Assembly (NCBI GenBank): GCA_963813345.1
Contig: CAWEYR010000026.1
Coordinates: 186,001 to 250,000 of the forward strand
DNA: 64,000 bases
From: CAWDDA01 sp963813345
GTDB lineage: Bacteria; Acidobacteriota; Blastocatellia; RBC074
Direction of reading: 5' to 3'
Shown here: one piece after another, positions 40,139 to 48,732 of the stretch
How the letters are laid out: the number at the start of each line of letters is the position of its first letter
Numbering within the stretch: the first letter of the stretch is position 1
The notes under the pieces: generated by a model
Told to the model about the DNA's origin: nothing
What the model saw: only the letters and a program-made list of their open reading frames with translations
The model's database searches: none
Position numbers and translations under genes: made by a program

Positions 40139-40641
40139 TTATCTGAAAAGAATACCGACTCGAAAAGTGACCAGGTTTGCGACTCCGTCCAGCACGACGA
40201 TATAGTCTCGCACTTCAAATCGTAAACCGACGCGCTCTTTCATCCAGTAGTTAACTCCACCGCCGAAATTGATCCCGCTTCCCGCACCATTCACGAAAGA
40301 AGAGAGAATAGCCTCCGGAAGCAAACGGGATTGCCTTTTGATCTGATCCTTCTGTCCTGAAGTGATACCCACCCATCACTGAAGCTATTCCGAGCCCGTT
40401 GCTGACTCCACTAAAAGGGGCAAGGTACGCTATCTCACCTCCGATGCCTGCCGACTTTGTCACCAGTCCCTCACCGCCAAATCCGAATTGCACAGTTCCA
40501 CCAATCGTCCCCTGCACCTGCACCTACTCCGGGTCCGACGACTCCATAGAAGAGACCACGTCGTTCGTTGGTCTGCGTCTGAGAAAAGACTGGAACAGAC
40601 AAAGCAAGAAGTGTGATCGCGATTGTGATTGTTCTCCGCAT
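40139..40641 (-). CDS. Outer-membrane beta-barrel protein, frameshifted twice
   Basis: Protein of about 167 residues. The signal peptide begins MRRTITIAITLLALSVPVFS at ATG 40639-40641. The body is rich in alternating Gly and aromatic residues: VQFGFGGEGLVTKSAGIGGE, LGIASVMGGYHFRTEG, then after a break GSGINFGGGVNYWMKERVGL and VRDYIVVLDGVANLVTFRVG, ending ILFR. This is the pattern of a small eight-stranded barrel. Breaks near 40520 and 40330 each need one base. Confidence 0.7.
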
Positions 40642-40771
40642 GGAACCTCCTGAAAAGCCAGAAGGGCAATCGGCGAGCCAATCACAATACCCGCACATCT
40701 ATTGGAGTTTGGAAAAGAATCAACGTGCACACTGCCATCTTCGGCAGCCAGACGTCCGTCTTTTCAGGCAG

Positions 40772-41752
40772 TCACTTTCGGGTCATTCGATTGAGAACTG
40801 AGGGTAGCTGTTCACTGATCGTAACGACTGACCGGCCGTCATTTGAATATGAAATGGCTTCGCCCTGCGGTTCAAGCGGCAACGGGACTTGAACCGGTGC
40901 GGAATCGAAAATGCTTTCAAACCCCTTTCCTGGTGATCGCGCAAGCTCGAATGCAGTGAAGTAGGTTCGAATAATCACGCGACTTCCATCGGGCGAAGCG
41001 GCACTTCCTGTAACCATGCGCAACGCGGAAATCCTTGACATCGCAAGACCCTGCATTCGCTCAAGCGTCATCGGTACACCGAGACGCAACGGCATCGGCG
41101 AACCATACACTTTGCAGGGTTCTGAGCGTGATTTTGTGACAATGAAAATGCGGCCCGTGGCGGGATCGACGATTAGTGCTTCTGCATCGTTTCGCCCATC
41201 GGGATAGACGAATTGAAATGGTTCGACGGGCTGGGTATCGCCTTCGGTTTCGCCTCGTAACAAGTCAGGCTCTTTCACCCTGTAAACAACCACAAAATCT
41301 CTCTTGAGAGCGTTATCGCCGATATCGGCAATATAGAGCGATGGCGAACCGTCGCTTCCGGGGCCGCTCGCAATATCCTCCCAGTCCTCGTTTACTGCGC
41401 CAACCACACGAAATGTGGCAATCAGAGTGCCCCGTGAGTCAATCGCTAAAATCCTCGCGCTATCACCGCTGTCATTGTGACTCCACCATGTCCCTGGCCG
41501 CAGTTTACTGTAGGTTATTCCCGAGATCTCTCTGAGCCGCTTATCTGTTACCTTTCCTATTCCTTCGGCCTTTTCGTAAGGACTTTCGGCCGAGTTCTGT
41601 TCGCTTGCAACGTCAGCCCAGGCGCGCAACGGCACGCTGTCGTCATCTACACGCGCCCCGTTCAACCCAAACGGCAGGTGAAAATGTCTGACAGCTGCTG
41701 CGGACAAGGCGGCAACCGCTACCACGATTGCCAGGCGAGTGACATTTCGCAT
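40772..41752 (-). CDS. Secreted beta-propeller-like protein of unknown function
   Basis: Protein of 326 residues from ATG 41750-41752 (MRNVTRLAIVVAVAALSAAA, a signal peptide or anchor); the frame extends 13 residues further upstream without support. The body has repeated propeller-like phrases: ISGITYSKLRPGTWWSHNDS, LYIADIGDNALKRDFVVVYR, NDAEALIVDPATGRIFIVTK and PDGSRVIIRTYFTAFEL. The acidic loops WSHNDSGD and ADIGDN look like metal or carbohydrate sites, but I cannot name a family. Divergent from rlmN, 74 bases apart. Confidence 0.7.
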   Translation of the reverse strand: MRNVTRLAIVVAVAALSAAAVRHFHLPFGLNGARVDDDSVPLRAWADVASEQNSAESPYEKAEGIGKVTDKRLREISGITYSKLRPGTWWSHNDSGDSARILAIDSRGTLIATFRVVGAVNEDWEDIASGPGSDGSPSLYIADIGDNALKRDFVVVYRVKEPDLLRGETEGDTQPVEPFQFVYPDGRNDAEALIVDPATGRIFIVTKSRSEPCKVYGSPMPLRLGVPMTLERMQGLAMSRISALRMVTGSAASPDGSRVIIRTYFTAFELARSPGKGFESIFDSAPVQVPLPLEPQGEAISYSNDGRSVVTISEQLPSVLNRMTRK

Positions 41753-41826
41753 CTCTTCATGATCGCATCGGAACAGCGACACTTCAACCAAAGGATCCCC
41801 GTCACCGTGCTACAATTCTGTGAAGA

Positions 41827-42867
41827 ATGGAGCCTCTGATTGGAAAATCTGAGAATGACTTGATCGATCTTGTTGTCGGCCTTGGTGAATCCTCTTACCG
41901 GGGCAAGCAAATATATCGGGCGATCCACCACAATCGCATACTCGATCTCTCATCGATTTCGGAATTGAGTACCGCTTTTCGAGAACGACTCGCTTCTATC
42001 TGCCGTATAACTGATGTTGAGATCGCTGACGTCTTCAAGTCGACCGATGGCACTCGCCGCTACCTTCTGCGTCTGGCTGACGGCAAAGAAGTGGAGGCGG
42101 TATTCATTCCGGAAGAGCGTCGCGACACGATCTGCATAAGCTGCCAGGTAGGTTGCGCAGTCGGATGTACCTTCTGTATGACAGCCCAGGTCGCAAACCG
42201 GCGGAATATGTCGGCGAGCGAGATTACGGCGCAGGTGATCATCGTGCTTAACGAAGTCTATGGCACCGGCAATGCTCCTCCTCACGGGATAAATCTTGTT
42301 TTCATGGGGATGGGAGAAAGCTTTCTCAACTATCGGGAGGTCATGAAGTCCGTGAGAGTTATGGCTGATGCAAAAGGTCTCGCGATCAGTCCGAAACGTA
42401 TGACGATCTCGACTTCCGGAATAGTTCCCAAAATAGCAGACCTGGCCCGCGAAGCGGTCAGACCCAATCTCGCCATCTCTCTGAGCGCAACAACTGACGA
42501 CCTGAGAGATGAGCTTGTTCCCATCAACCGGAAATACCCGCTCGAGTCGTTGTTCAAAGCATGCCGGGACTATCCACTTGGTGACCGCGAGCGGCTGACG
42601 TTCGAATACGTGATGCTCGATCGCATCAATGACAGCGATGATGATGCGACAAGACTGGTTAAACTTCTGCGCGGAATTAAGGCAAAGGTTAATCTCATTC
42701 CGCACAACCCCGCACCTGAGCTGCCTTACAGCTCGTCTTCACCCGAACGCATTGCTTCGTTTCAAGAGATTCTTGTAAAGAACGGCGTGCCTGCATTTAT
42801 TCGCAGGCCGAGAGGCCAGGACATTTCTGCGGCATGCGGCCAATTGGCAGCGCGACACGCCAGTTGA
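41827..42867 (+). CDS. rlmN: 23S rRNA (adenine2503-C2)-methyltransferase
   Basis: Radical SAM methyltransferase RlmN, 346 residues, which methylates C2 of A2503 in 23S rRNA (and A37 of some tRNAs). The iron-sulfur motif is CAVGCTFCMT near residue 110, followed by VFMGMGESFLNY. The C-terminal cysteine that carries the methyl group is in RGQDISAACGQL, so both cysteine systems are present. Intact. Followed after 18 bases by nadB. Confidence 0.95.
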   Translation: MEPLIGKSENDLIDLVVGLGESSYRGKQIYRAIHHNRILDLSSISELSTAFRERLASICRITDVEIADVFKSTDGTRRYLLRLADGKEVEAVFIPEERRDTICISCQVGCAVGCTFCMTAQVANRRNMSASEITAQVIIVLNEVYGTGNAPPHGINLVFMGMGESFLNYREVMKSVRVMADAKGLAISPKRMTISTSGIVPKIADLAREAVRPNLAISLSATTDDLRDELVPINRKYPLESLFKACRDYPLGDRERLTFEYVMLDRINDSDDDATRLVKLLRGIKAKVNLIPHNPAPELPYSSSSPERIASFQEILVKNGVPAFIRRPRGQDISAACGQLAARHAS

Positions 42868-42885
42868 ACCAGCTTTTGGAGTCTT

Positions 42886-44439
42886 ATGGACTCATCCACA
42901 GACTTCATCGTGATCGGAAGTGGCGTGGCGGGACTTCGCGCAGCCATCGAGCTCGCTCGAAGCGGTCGCGTTACGGTACTGACAAAAGACCGGCTCGATG
43001 AATCGAATACAGAGTACGCGCAGGGCGGCGTGGCAGTCGCGCTTTCAGATGATGATGAGATCGAGCTGCATGCCGAAGATACGCTGAACGCCGGCGCTGA
43101 GTTGTGCGATGAGCAAGCCGTAAGGACTCTCGTAGAAGAGGGACCCAAATACATTACCGAGCTCATCGAGTGGGGAGCGCAATTCGATCGCGAGAAAGGC
43201 GAGCTGGCGTTTACGCGAGAAGCCGCGCACTCGCGCCACCGCATCCTGCACGCACGCGGCGACTCTACAGGCAGCGAGATTGTCCGTTCACTTCTGGCCC
43301 GAGCCAAACGCGAATCTCAGATCACATTCCTGGCACACGCCGCGACGCTCGGCCTGGTGACGGAGGAACATCGTTGTGCAGGAGTCGAATTCATCGATCC
43401 TCAGGAGAATCTGCTACGCACTATGCGAGCGCGTGCAGTAGTGCTCGCCACTGGCGGGGCCGGACAGACATTTTCGCAAACGACCAACCCGGACGTCGCG
43501 ACCGGTGATGGAATGTCGATGGCACACGCCGCGGGTGCAGAGATGGCTGATCTCGAGTTCATTCAGTTCCACCCGACAGTCCTCTCGGCGCCAGGCGCTC
43601 CGCGCTTTCTGATCTCCGAAGCGTTGCGTGGCGAAGGCGGGAAGTTGAGAAACGAGGACGGAGAGCTCTTCATGAGCCGTTACGATCAACGCGTCGAGCT
43701 TGCGCCACGAGATGTTGTTTCGCGCTCGATCGTTTCAGAAATGAATCGAACGAAGAAGCATTGGGTCTATCTCGATATGACTCATCTCGACGCGCAATAT
43801 CTGCGCGAACGCTTTCCAAAGATCCATCTGACCTGTCTCCGCTACGGACTCGACATCACCAGGGATCAGATTCCCGTAAGCCCGGCAGCCCACTATGTTA
43901 TGGGTGGCGTTCGTACAGACACCTGGGGCAGAACTTCGGTGGGTGGACTGTACGCGGCTGGAGAAGTTGCCTGCACAGGTGTTCACGGTGCAAACCGGCT
44001 GGCAAGCAACTCTTTGCTCGAAGGATTGGTTTTCGGCGCTCGCGCCGGCAAGGCCGCGCTTCAGGCACGTAGTGAGTTATCGCGTGGTGTGCCGGCTACC
44101 GCAGTCGATCTGAGCCCTTCTGACTGGATGCTCGATACCCAGGTTCGTTTTCAGGTTCAGGATCTGATGTGGCAAAAGGTTGGACTTGTCCGCGAACGTA
44201 ACGGTCTCGAACAGGCAGTTGACGAGCTTGGCGACATTGTCGAGCGTGCCCCAAACCGGCGAACCCGAAACTTCGCAACGCTCGCCGCGCTGATGGCACA
44301 CGCTGCGCTCTGGCGCGAAGAGAGCCGCGGAGCTCACTTCCGAAGCGATTTTCCTGAGCGGGACGACATCAAGTGGCGCTGCCATTCGGTTCAGTCGCTA
44401 GGAAACAAGATTCGGGGTGTGTCAAATCTGAGTTCTTAG
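42886..44439 (+). CDS. nadB: L-aspartate oxidase
   Basis: Flavoenzyme of 517 residues oxidising L-aspartate to iminoaspartate, the first step of de novo NAD synthesis. FAD motif DFIVIGSGVAGLRAAIELA at the N-terminus, EYAQGGVAVA, RILHARGDSTGSEIVRS, AVVLATGGAGQTFSQTTNPD, and the active-site stretch VSPAAHYVMGGVRTDTWGR. The C-terminal helical domain is present. The normal partner genes nadA and nadC are not in the window. It closes against ptsI, with a family B repeat between the two. Confidence 0.94.
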   Translation: MDSSTDFIVIGSGVAGLRAAIELARSGRVTVLTKDRLDESNTEYAQGGVAVALSDDDEIELHAEDTLNAGAELCDEQAVRTLVEEGPKYITELIEWGAQFDREKGELAFTREAAHSRHRILHARGDSTGSEIVRSLLARAKRESQITFLAHAATLGLVTEEHRCAGVEFIDPQENLLRTMRARAVVLATGGAGQTFSQTTNPDVATGDGMSMAHAAGAEMADLEFIQFHPTVLSAPGAPRFLISEALRGEGGKLRNEDGELFMSRYDQRVELAPRDVVSRSIVSEMNRTKKHWVYLDMTHLDAQYLRERFPKIHLTCLRYGLDITRDQIPVSPAAHYVMGGVRTDTWGRTSVGGLYAAGEVACTGVHGANRLASNSLLEGLVFGARAGKAALQARSELSRGVPATAVDLSPSDWMLDTQVRFQVQDLMWQKVGLVRERNGLEQAVDELGDIVERAPNRRTRNFATLAALMAHAALWREESRGAHFRSDFPERDDIKWRCHSVQSLGNKIRGVSNLSS

Positions 44440-44446
44440 GAAGAAG

Positions 44447-44606
44447 GTGCTGGGTGCTGAGTGCTGGGTGCTGGGTGCTGAGTGCTGAGTGCTGAGTGCG
44501 AGTATGGAGTTCAAGCTTTAGCTTGCTCGTGTTACATTCGATCGTCACAAGAGCAAGCTAAAGCTTGAACTCCATAACTCAGCACTCAGCACCCAGCACT
44601 CAGCAC
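44447..44606. repeat. Family B inverted repeat, best complete copy
   Basis: About eight degenerate GTGCTGA units form the left arm and ACTCAGCACTCAGCACCCAG-type units the right arm. Inside, the core GGAGTTCAAGCTTTAGCTTG faces CAAGCTAAAGCTTGAACTCC around a 23-base loop. The right end runs into TTTTTT on the plus strand, as in a Rho-independent terminator for nadB. The convergent ptsI gene ends 8 bases later. Confidence 0.9.
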
Positions 44607-44613
44607 TTTTTTC

Positions 44614-46392
44614 TCACGCGGGCACACTCAAAAAGTGTCCCCAATGTGCGCCCACCTGCTCTCTCACCCAGCGGTTCACTTCTCCTGGTGTTGTGAGCAT
44701 CAGAGCGCGCGAAGCGATCTGTTCGGCCGTCTTGATGTCTATGGAGCGAACCACGCGTTTGACTGCTGGAATTGCATTCGGCGTCATACTCAGATCGCGC
44801 AACCCCATCCCGAGCAATACAACAACGTGCGTGGGATTGGATGCCATTTCACCGCACACAGTTATCGATATTCTCGCGCGACGCGCGGCATCTGACGCGA
44901 ACTTGATTGCCCGCAACACCGCCGGGTGAAGCGGATCGAAAAGATGAGCCACGTTCTCGTTGCCGCGATCTACAGCGAGCATGTACTGCGTCAGGTCGTT
45001 CGTCCCGAGGCTCAGGAAATCCGCCTCTCGCGCAATCGCTTCCGCCTGCAGCACCGATGACGGAACTTCGATCATCACTCCGATCTCAATATCCTCGGCA
45101 TGCTCGACACGTGCTTCACGCATCTCACGCTCAACTTCGGCGATAATCTTTTTGGCGGAACGCAGCTCGTCGAGATTCGAGATCAGCGGCAACACTATCT
45201 TGAGCCGGCCGTGAAGAGCGGCGCGAAGTATCGCCTTCAACTGCGTGCGGAACACCTCTCCAACTGTCAGCGAAAGGCGGATAGCGCGAAGTCCCAGTGC
45301 AGGGTTCGGCTCCTGCTTGAATCCACCGAGATGGAGCTTGTCACCACCCAGATCAAAGGTGCGAATCACTGCTCCCTCATCGCCACTCATCTCACCCAAA
45401 AGCTTGTAGACCTCGTACTGCTCATCTTCGGTAGGCAAACCTTTAGACGACTGGGCGTATAGATACTCTGACCGGTAGAGCCCCACGCCTGCGGCATTCG
45501 AGCGCTGCAGAACATCGATCTCGTCAAGCAGTTCGATGTTGGCTCGAAGGATTACACGTTCATTGTCGAGGGTCAGCGCGGGCAAGTCCCGCTCCTCGAG
45601 ATCGACTCGTTGCTGCTGCCGCTCCCTTTCACGCTGTTCGCTGTAGAAGCGGAGCGTGTCAGGTGTCGGTCGCAGTACCACCACGCCGCTTCCACCGTCA
45701 ATGACAATCGTTTCGCCCGAGCGGACACGGGAGGTTATTCCGCGCAATCCGACTACTGCCGGAATACCAAGACTGCGCGCAATGATGGCTGTGTGTGATG
45801 TCGATCCCCCCGAACTCGTAACGAAACCGAGAACCTTCTCGGGGTCGAGCTCGGCCGCGACTGACGGCAAAAGATCTTCAGCGACGACGATCGCTTCGTT
45901 CGACAGCTTGCTCAGATCGCGCGTCTGGCTCCCTGAAAGTATTTTTATGAGGCGGTGCGTTACATCCTCGATGTCATTGCCGCGTTCGCGCAGGTACGTA
46001 TCTTCGATTGTCGCGTAGACCTCAAGGAGGCGGCCGGCGACTTCACGCACTGCCCACTCGGCATTGGCGTGGTTGTCGTGGATGAAGTCTTCGATCTGTC
46101 GTCCAAGATTGCGATCCTGAAGCATGAGCAGATGAGCTTCGAGGATGTAGGCCTGCTCCTCACCGAGCGCAGCTTTCAGCTTCTTCTTGACTTCGAGAAT
46201 CTGGCCCTGAGCCACAACCACTGCCTGGCGGTAGCGTTCGATTTCGCCTTCAGCTTCTTCTTCCGGGAGCCGCATTCGCAACACACGGCCGCGGGGATCG
46301 TCGACAAGCGATGCTACTCCGATCGATACGCCCTTATGAACGCCGATTCCTTCCAGTCGCTCTTCTCTTCGATCGCGCGCGGCGCGGCCCAT
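44614..46392 (-). CDS. ptsI: Phosphoenolpyruvate-protein phosphotransferase (PTS enzyme I)
   Basis: Enzyme I of the phosphotransferase system, 592 residues; takes phosphate from PEP and passes it to HPr. The active histidine is in SSGGSTSHTAIIARSLGIPA (about residue 200). The PEP-binding TIM barrel has AGVGLYRSEYLYAQ and VMIEVPSSVLQAEAIA, and the catalytic Cys is in ISITVCGEMASNP. No GAF domain precedes it, so this is PtsI and not PtsP. It begins 3 bases after the ptsH stop. No sugar-specific membrane EIIC is nearby, so the chain probably serves regulation. Confidence 0.94.
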   Translation of the reverse strand: MGRAARDRREERLEGIGVHKGVSIGVASLVDDPRGRVLRMRLPEEEAEGEIERYRQAVVVAQGQILEVKKKLKAALGEEQAYILEAHLLMLQDRNLGRQIEDFIHDNHANAEWAVREVAGRLLEVYATIEDTYLRERGNDIEDVTHRLIKILSGSQTRDLSKLSNEAIVVAEDLLPSVAAELDPEKVLGFVTSSGGSTSHTAIIARSLGIPAVVGLRGITSRVRSGETIVIDGGSGVVVLRPTPDTLRFYSEQRERERQQQRVDLEERDLPALTLDNERVILRANIELLDEIDVLQRSNAAGVGLYRSEYLYAQSSKGLPTEDEQYEVYKLLGEMSGDEGAVIRTFDLGGDKLHLGGFKQEPNPALGLRAIRLSLTVGEVFRTQLKAILRAALHGRLKIVLPLISNLDELRSAKKIIAEVEREMREARVEHAEDIEIGVMIEVPSSVLQAEAIAREADFLSLGTNDLTQYMLAVDRGNENVAHLFDPLHPAVLRAIKFASDAARRARISITVCGEMASNPTHVVVLLGMGLRDLSMTPNAIPAVKRVVRSIDIKTAEQIASRALMLTTPGEVNRWVREQVGAHWGHFLSVPA

Positions 46393-46395
46393 GGC

Positions 46396-46671
46396 TTACT
46401 GCTCTCCCTTGTCGTTTTCAATCAGACTGCAGACTGCGTCTATGGCAGCATCTTCGTCTTCGCCTGCTGCGCTCACTTCGAGCTCGATGTTCTGCGTGGC
46501 TGCCAGAAGCAGCACACCAAAGATGCTCTTGGCATCGACGACGTTGATGGGCGTGTCGATGCGCGCCAGGCGGATATCACTGCGAAATCCACCGGCGAGC
46601 CTTACAAGGCGCGCAGCGGCCCTCGCGTGCAAGCCGAGTCTGTTTCGTATTGTCACCGTTTGACGTCGCAT
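46396..46671 (-). CDS. ptsH: HPr phosphocarrier protein
   Basis: Phosphocarrier of 91 residues starting MRRQTVTIRNRLGLHARAAA; the phospho-acceptor is His15. The regulatory serine site is kept in DAKSIFGVLLLA (Ser49), though no HPr kinase gene is seen in the window. The open frame extends to 46767, but that part is translated repeat. A family A repeat ends about 10 bases upstream of the start and no Shine-Dalgarno sequence is visible, so translation may depend on other features. Confidence 0.92.
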   Translation of the reverse strand: MRRQTVTIRNRLGLHARAAARLVRLAGGFRSDIRLARIDTPINVVDAKSIFGVLLLAATQNIELEVSAAGEDEDAAIDAVCSLIENDKGEQ

Positions 46672-46680
46672 CAAAATTGA

Positions 46681-46808
46681 ATGTAGTACCGCCCTCTCCG
46701 GAGCGATGCTCACGGCGAAGCCGCGAAGACGCGAAAAGAACCAAAGAAATTCTGATCTTTGTATCACTCTTATTCTTTTTCGCGCCTTCGCGGCTTCGCG
46801 TGAGATCT
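46681..46808. repeat. Family A palindromic repeat inside the PTS operon
   Basis: Begins ATGTAGTACCGCCC and contains GCTCACGGCGAAGCCGCGAA facing CGCGCCTTCGCGGCTTCGCG. It separates the EIIA gene from ptsH, which are both on minus. The TAA stop of the EIIA gene directly abuts the repeat. Confidence 0.85.
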
Positions 46809-47222
46809 TTAGGTCCTTCCCGGGGCGAGAACTTCGCTCGCAAGGTAAATGTTCTTCTGTCCCTGATCGCGAACCCGCTTTGCGACGAGCAGAAGAGGTT
46901 CGTCACCTTGCTGTTCGGCAAGCTTGATGATCATTGGCAGATTGACACCGGTAACCACTTCGATGGGTGCTTCTCCGAGAAACGTGCACGCGAGATTTGT
47001 CGGGGTGCCGCCAAACATATCGGTCATGACGAGTACACCAGCTCCAGCGTCGACGCGTTTGATGGATCTCCCGATCTCTTCGCGGGCTGTATCGACTTCG
47101 TCATGCCAGCCGATCGAAACGGCGGTGATATGTCGAATGTCACCGACAATCGTTTCAGCTGCGCTCACAAGCTCCGCTGCCAGGTTTCCGTGGGTAACAA
47201 CCACGCCTCCAACAAGTGGCAT
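46809..47222 (-). CDS. PTS EIIA component, mannose/fructose family (EIIA-Man type)
   Basis: Single-domain EIIA of 137 residues. The phospho-acceptor is His11 in LVGGVVVTHGNLAAEL. The signature GVLVMTDMFGGTPTNLA follows, then VVTGVNLPMIIKLAE. Strong GGAGGAGGAGG precedes the start. Without EIIB/EIIC partners in this window, it probably acts as a phosphate-responsive regulator next to RapZ, HPr and enzyme I, an arrangement also seen in proteobacterial PTS-Ntr clusters. Confidence 0.9.
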   Translation of the reverse strand: MPLVGGVVVTHGNLAAELVSAAETIVGDIRHITAVSIGWHDEVDTAREEIGRSIKRVDAGAGVLVMTDMFGGTPTNLACTFLGEAPIEVVTGVNLPMIIKLAEQQGDEPLLLVAKRVRDQGQKNIYLASEVLAPGRT

Positions 47223-47243
47223 TCGACCTCCTCCTCCTTCTTT

Positions 47244-48122
47244 CTATTTCTTCACATCGCGATGCAGCACGCGCGCATGATATCCGAGACGATTCAGATG
47301 CTGAGCAAGCGCATTGGCTACTGCCACCGAACGATGCTTGCCTCCCGTGCATCCGACGCCAACTGTGACATAGCTCTTGGATTCGCGCTGGTATAATGGA
47401 ATCAGAAACTCCAACAGTCCTTCAAACCTTGAAATTGTTTCCCCAACCTCAGGTTTGGCTTTGAGAAACTCGACGACAGGCTGATCGTTTCCAGTCAGGT
47501 CCTTGAGTTCAGGCACAAAGTGTGGATTTGGAAGGAACCGCACATCAAAGAGCAGATCCGCATCGAGTGGAATTCCGTACTTGTAGCCAAAGCTGACAAT
47601 AGTCAGCTGCATCTCGCCATCGACTTCTGAAGGCGAGAATCGCTTCTTCAGAAAATCGCGCAGCGTATGGACCGTGTGGTCTGACGTGTCTATGACGACA
47701 TCCGCCAGTCCGCGAATCGCCGACAGTTTTTCACGCTCTTCCCCGATTGCCTCGAAGACCGTTCCCTCCTGAATAGGATGAGGCCGGCGCGTCTCGCTGA
47801 AGCGGCGCTGCAGCGCCGCATCGCTCGATTCGAGAAAAAGAACCGTTGTCTCGATATCCTCCCGGCCACGCATTTGAGAAAGCACATTCGGAAAGCTCTC
47901 AAGAAAAGCGCCTTCACGAATATCGACGACGAGTGCCGAATGCGTGATTCCGGTCTCCTTCCGCTCTATCAGGTGAACAAAACTTGGGATGAGCTGCACT
48001 GGAAGGTTGTCGACACAGAAATAGCCAAGGTCCTCGAAGACGTTCATTGCTGAGGACATTCCAGACCCGCTCAGACCCGTAATAATGACGAGTTGGGGGA
48101 CCACGATTCCAGCGTGCCTCAT
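47244..48122 (-). CDS. rapZ: RapZ-family nucleotide-binding protein with altered Walker A
   Basis: RNase adapter family protein (YvcJ/YhbJ), 292 residues. Family landmarks are present: DLGYFCVDNLPVQLIPS, a C-terminal domain with LTIVSFGYKYGIPLDADLLF, DVRFLPNPHFVPEL, and VGVGCTGGKHRSVAVANALA. The Walker A loop reads GLSGSGMSSA: residue 22 is Met where almost all family members have the phosphate-binding Lys. The codon is ATG, one base away from AAG. In E. coli RapZ controls glmS through the small RNA GlmZ; the role here is unknown. Its start overlaps the hpf stop (ATGA). Confidence 0.9.
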   Translation of the reverse strand: MRHAGIVVPQLVIITGLSGSGMSSAMNVFEDLGYFCVDNLPVQLIPSFVHLIERKETGITHSALVVDIREGAFLESFPNVLSQMRGREDIETTVLFLESSDAALQRRFSETRRPHPIQEGTVFEAIGEEREKLSAIRGLADVVIDTSDHTVHTLRDFLKKRFSPSEVDGEMQLTIVSFGYKYGIPLDADLLFDVRFLPNPHFVPELKDLTGNDQPVVEFLKAKPEVGETISRFEGLLEFLIPLYQRESKSYVTVGVGCTGGKHRSVAVANALAQHLNRLGYHARVLHRDVKK

Positions 48123-48652
48123 GGCTCGATCAGGCCATAATTCCCGTCTTTTCGTTTGTAGATCACACCGACGCGGTCGGTATCTGCGTCGCGGAAAACA
48201 AGAAATTGTTCAGTTGCGTCTGAAACACGGAGAACAGCCTCCTCCGGTGTCATCGGCTTCACAGAATAACGGCGTGAACGGATAATGCGCGGCGCGGGAG
48301 CGGCCGGAGCAACAGGTGGAACGGGACTCGGAGCGACCGCACTTGTCGCGAGTGCGTGATGTTTGCGGTCGATAATCTTACCTTTGATTTTGAGAGCTTG
48401 CTTTCTAAGCCTGTCGACTGCCTGAGCAATCGAAGTGTACATGTCGCTCGTATCGGCGTTTGAAGTCAGCGAGCGGTCGTGCCAGTTAACAACGATCTCG
48501 GCCAGATGACGATGGTGCTTTTCGATGCTCAGTATGACGTGAGCCTTGACGGCCCCGTTGAGCACGGTATCTATTTTTTTGAAATGTCCGGTTACTTGTT
48601 TCTTGATGGCGGGTGACAGCGTGAAATTGCGACCAGTGAATTCAATTTTCAT
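48119..48652 (-). CDS. hpf: Ribosome hibernation-promoting factor, long form
   Basis: Protein of 177 residues. The N-terminal S30AE domain (1-100) opens MKIEFTGRNFTLSPAIKKQV and contains EIVVNWHDRSLTSNADTSDM. A Pro/Ala linker (about 115-130) leads to the C-terminal dimerisation domain YSVKPMTPEEAVLRVSDATE and FLVFRDADTDRVGVIYKRKD. Long HPF dimerises 70S ribosomes into inactive 100S particles in resting cells. Position between rpoN and rapZ is the common bacterial order. Confidence 0.94.
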   Translation of the reverse strand: MKIEFTGRNFTLSPAIKKQVTGHFKKIDTVLNGAVKAHVILSIEKHHRHLAEIVVNWHDRSLTSNADTSDMYTSIAQAVDRLRKQALKIKGKIIDRKHHALATSAVAPSPVPPVAPAAPAPRIIRSRRYSVKPMTPEEAVLRVSDATEQFLVFRDADTDRVGVIYKRKDGNYGLIEP

Positions 48653-48732
48653 CCTCGGCTCCTTCTTCGTTAGTACTGAGTCGAACCGATCGGTGGGGGG
48701 AGTCGCTGAAGTCTGGGTTCGAGGCTCGAGTT

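Noticed and set aside
39957..40146. Use of the long open frame end at 40146 as the true end of the secreted protein
   Set aside because: The last residues run through a terminator hairpin and overlap the convergent gene, while a shifted frame gives a family-like end with a stop at 40011-40013.
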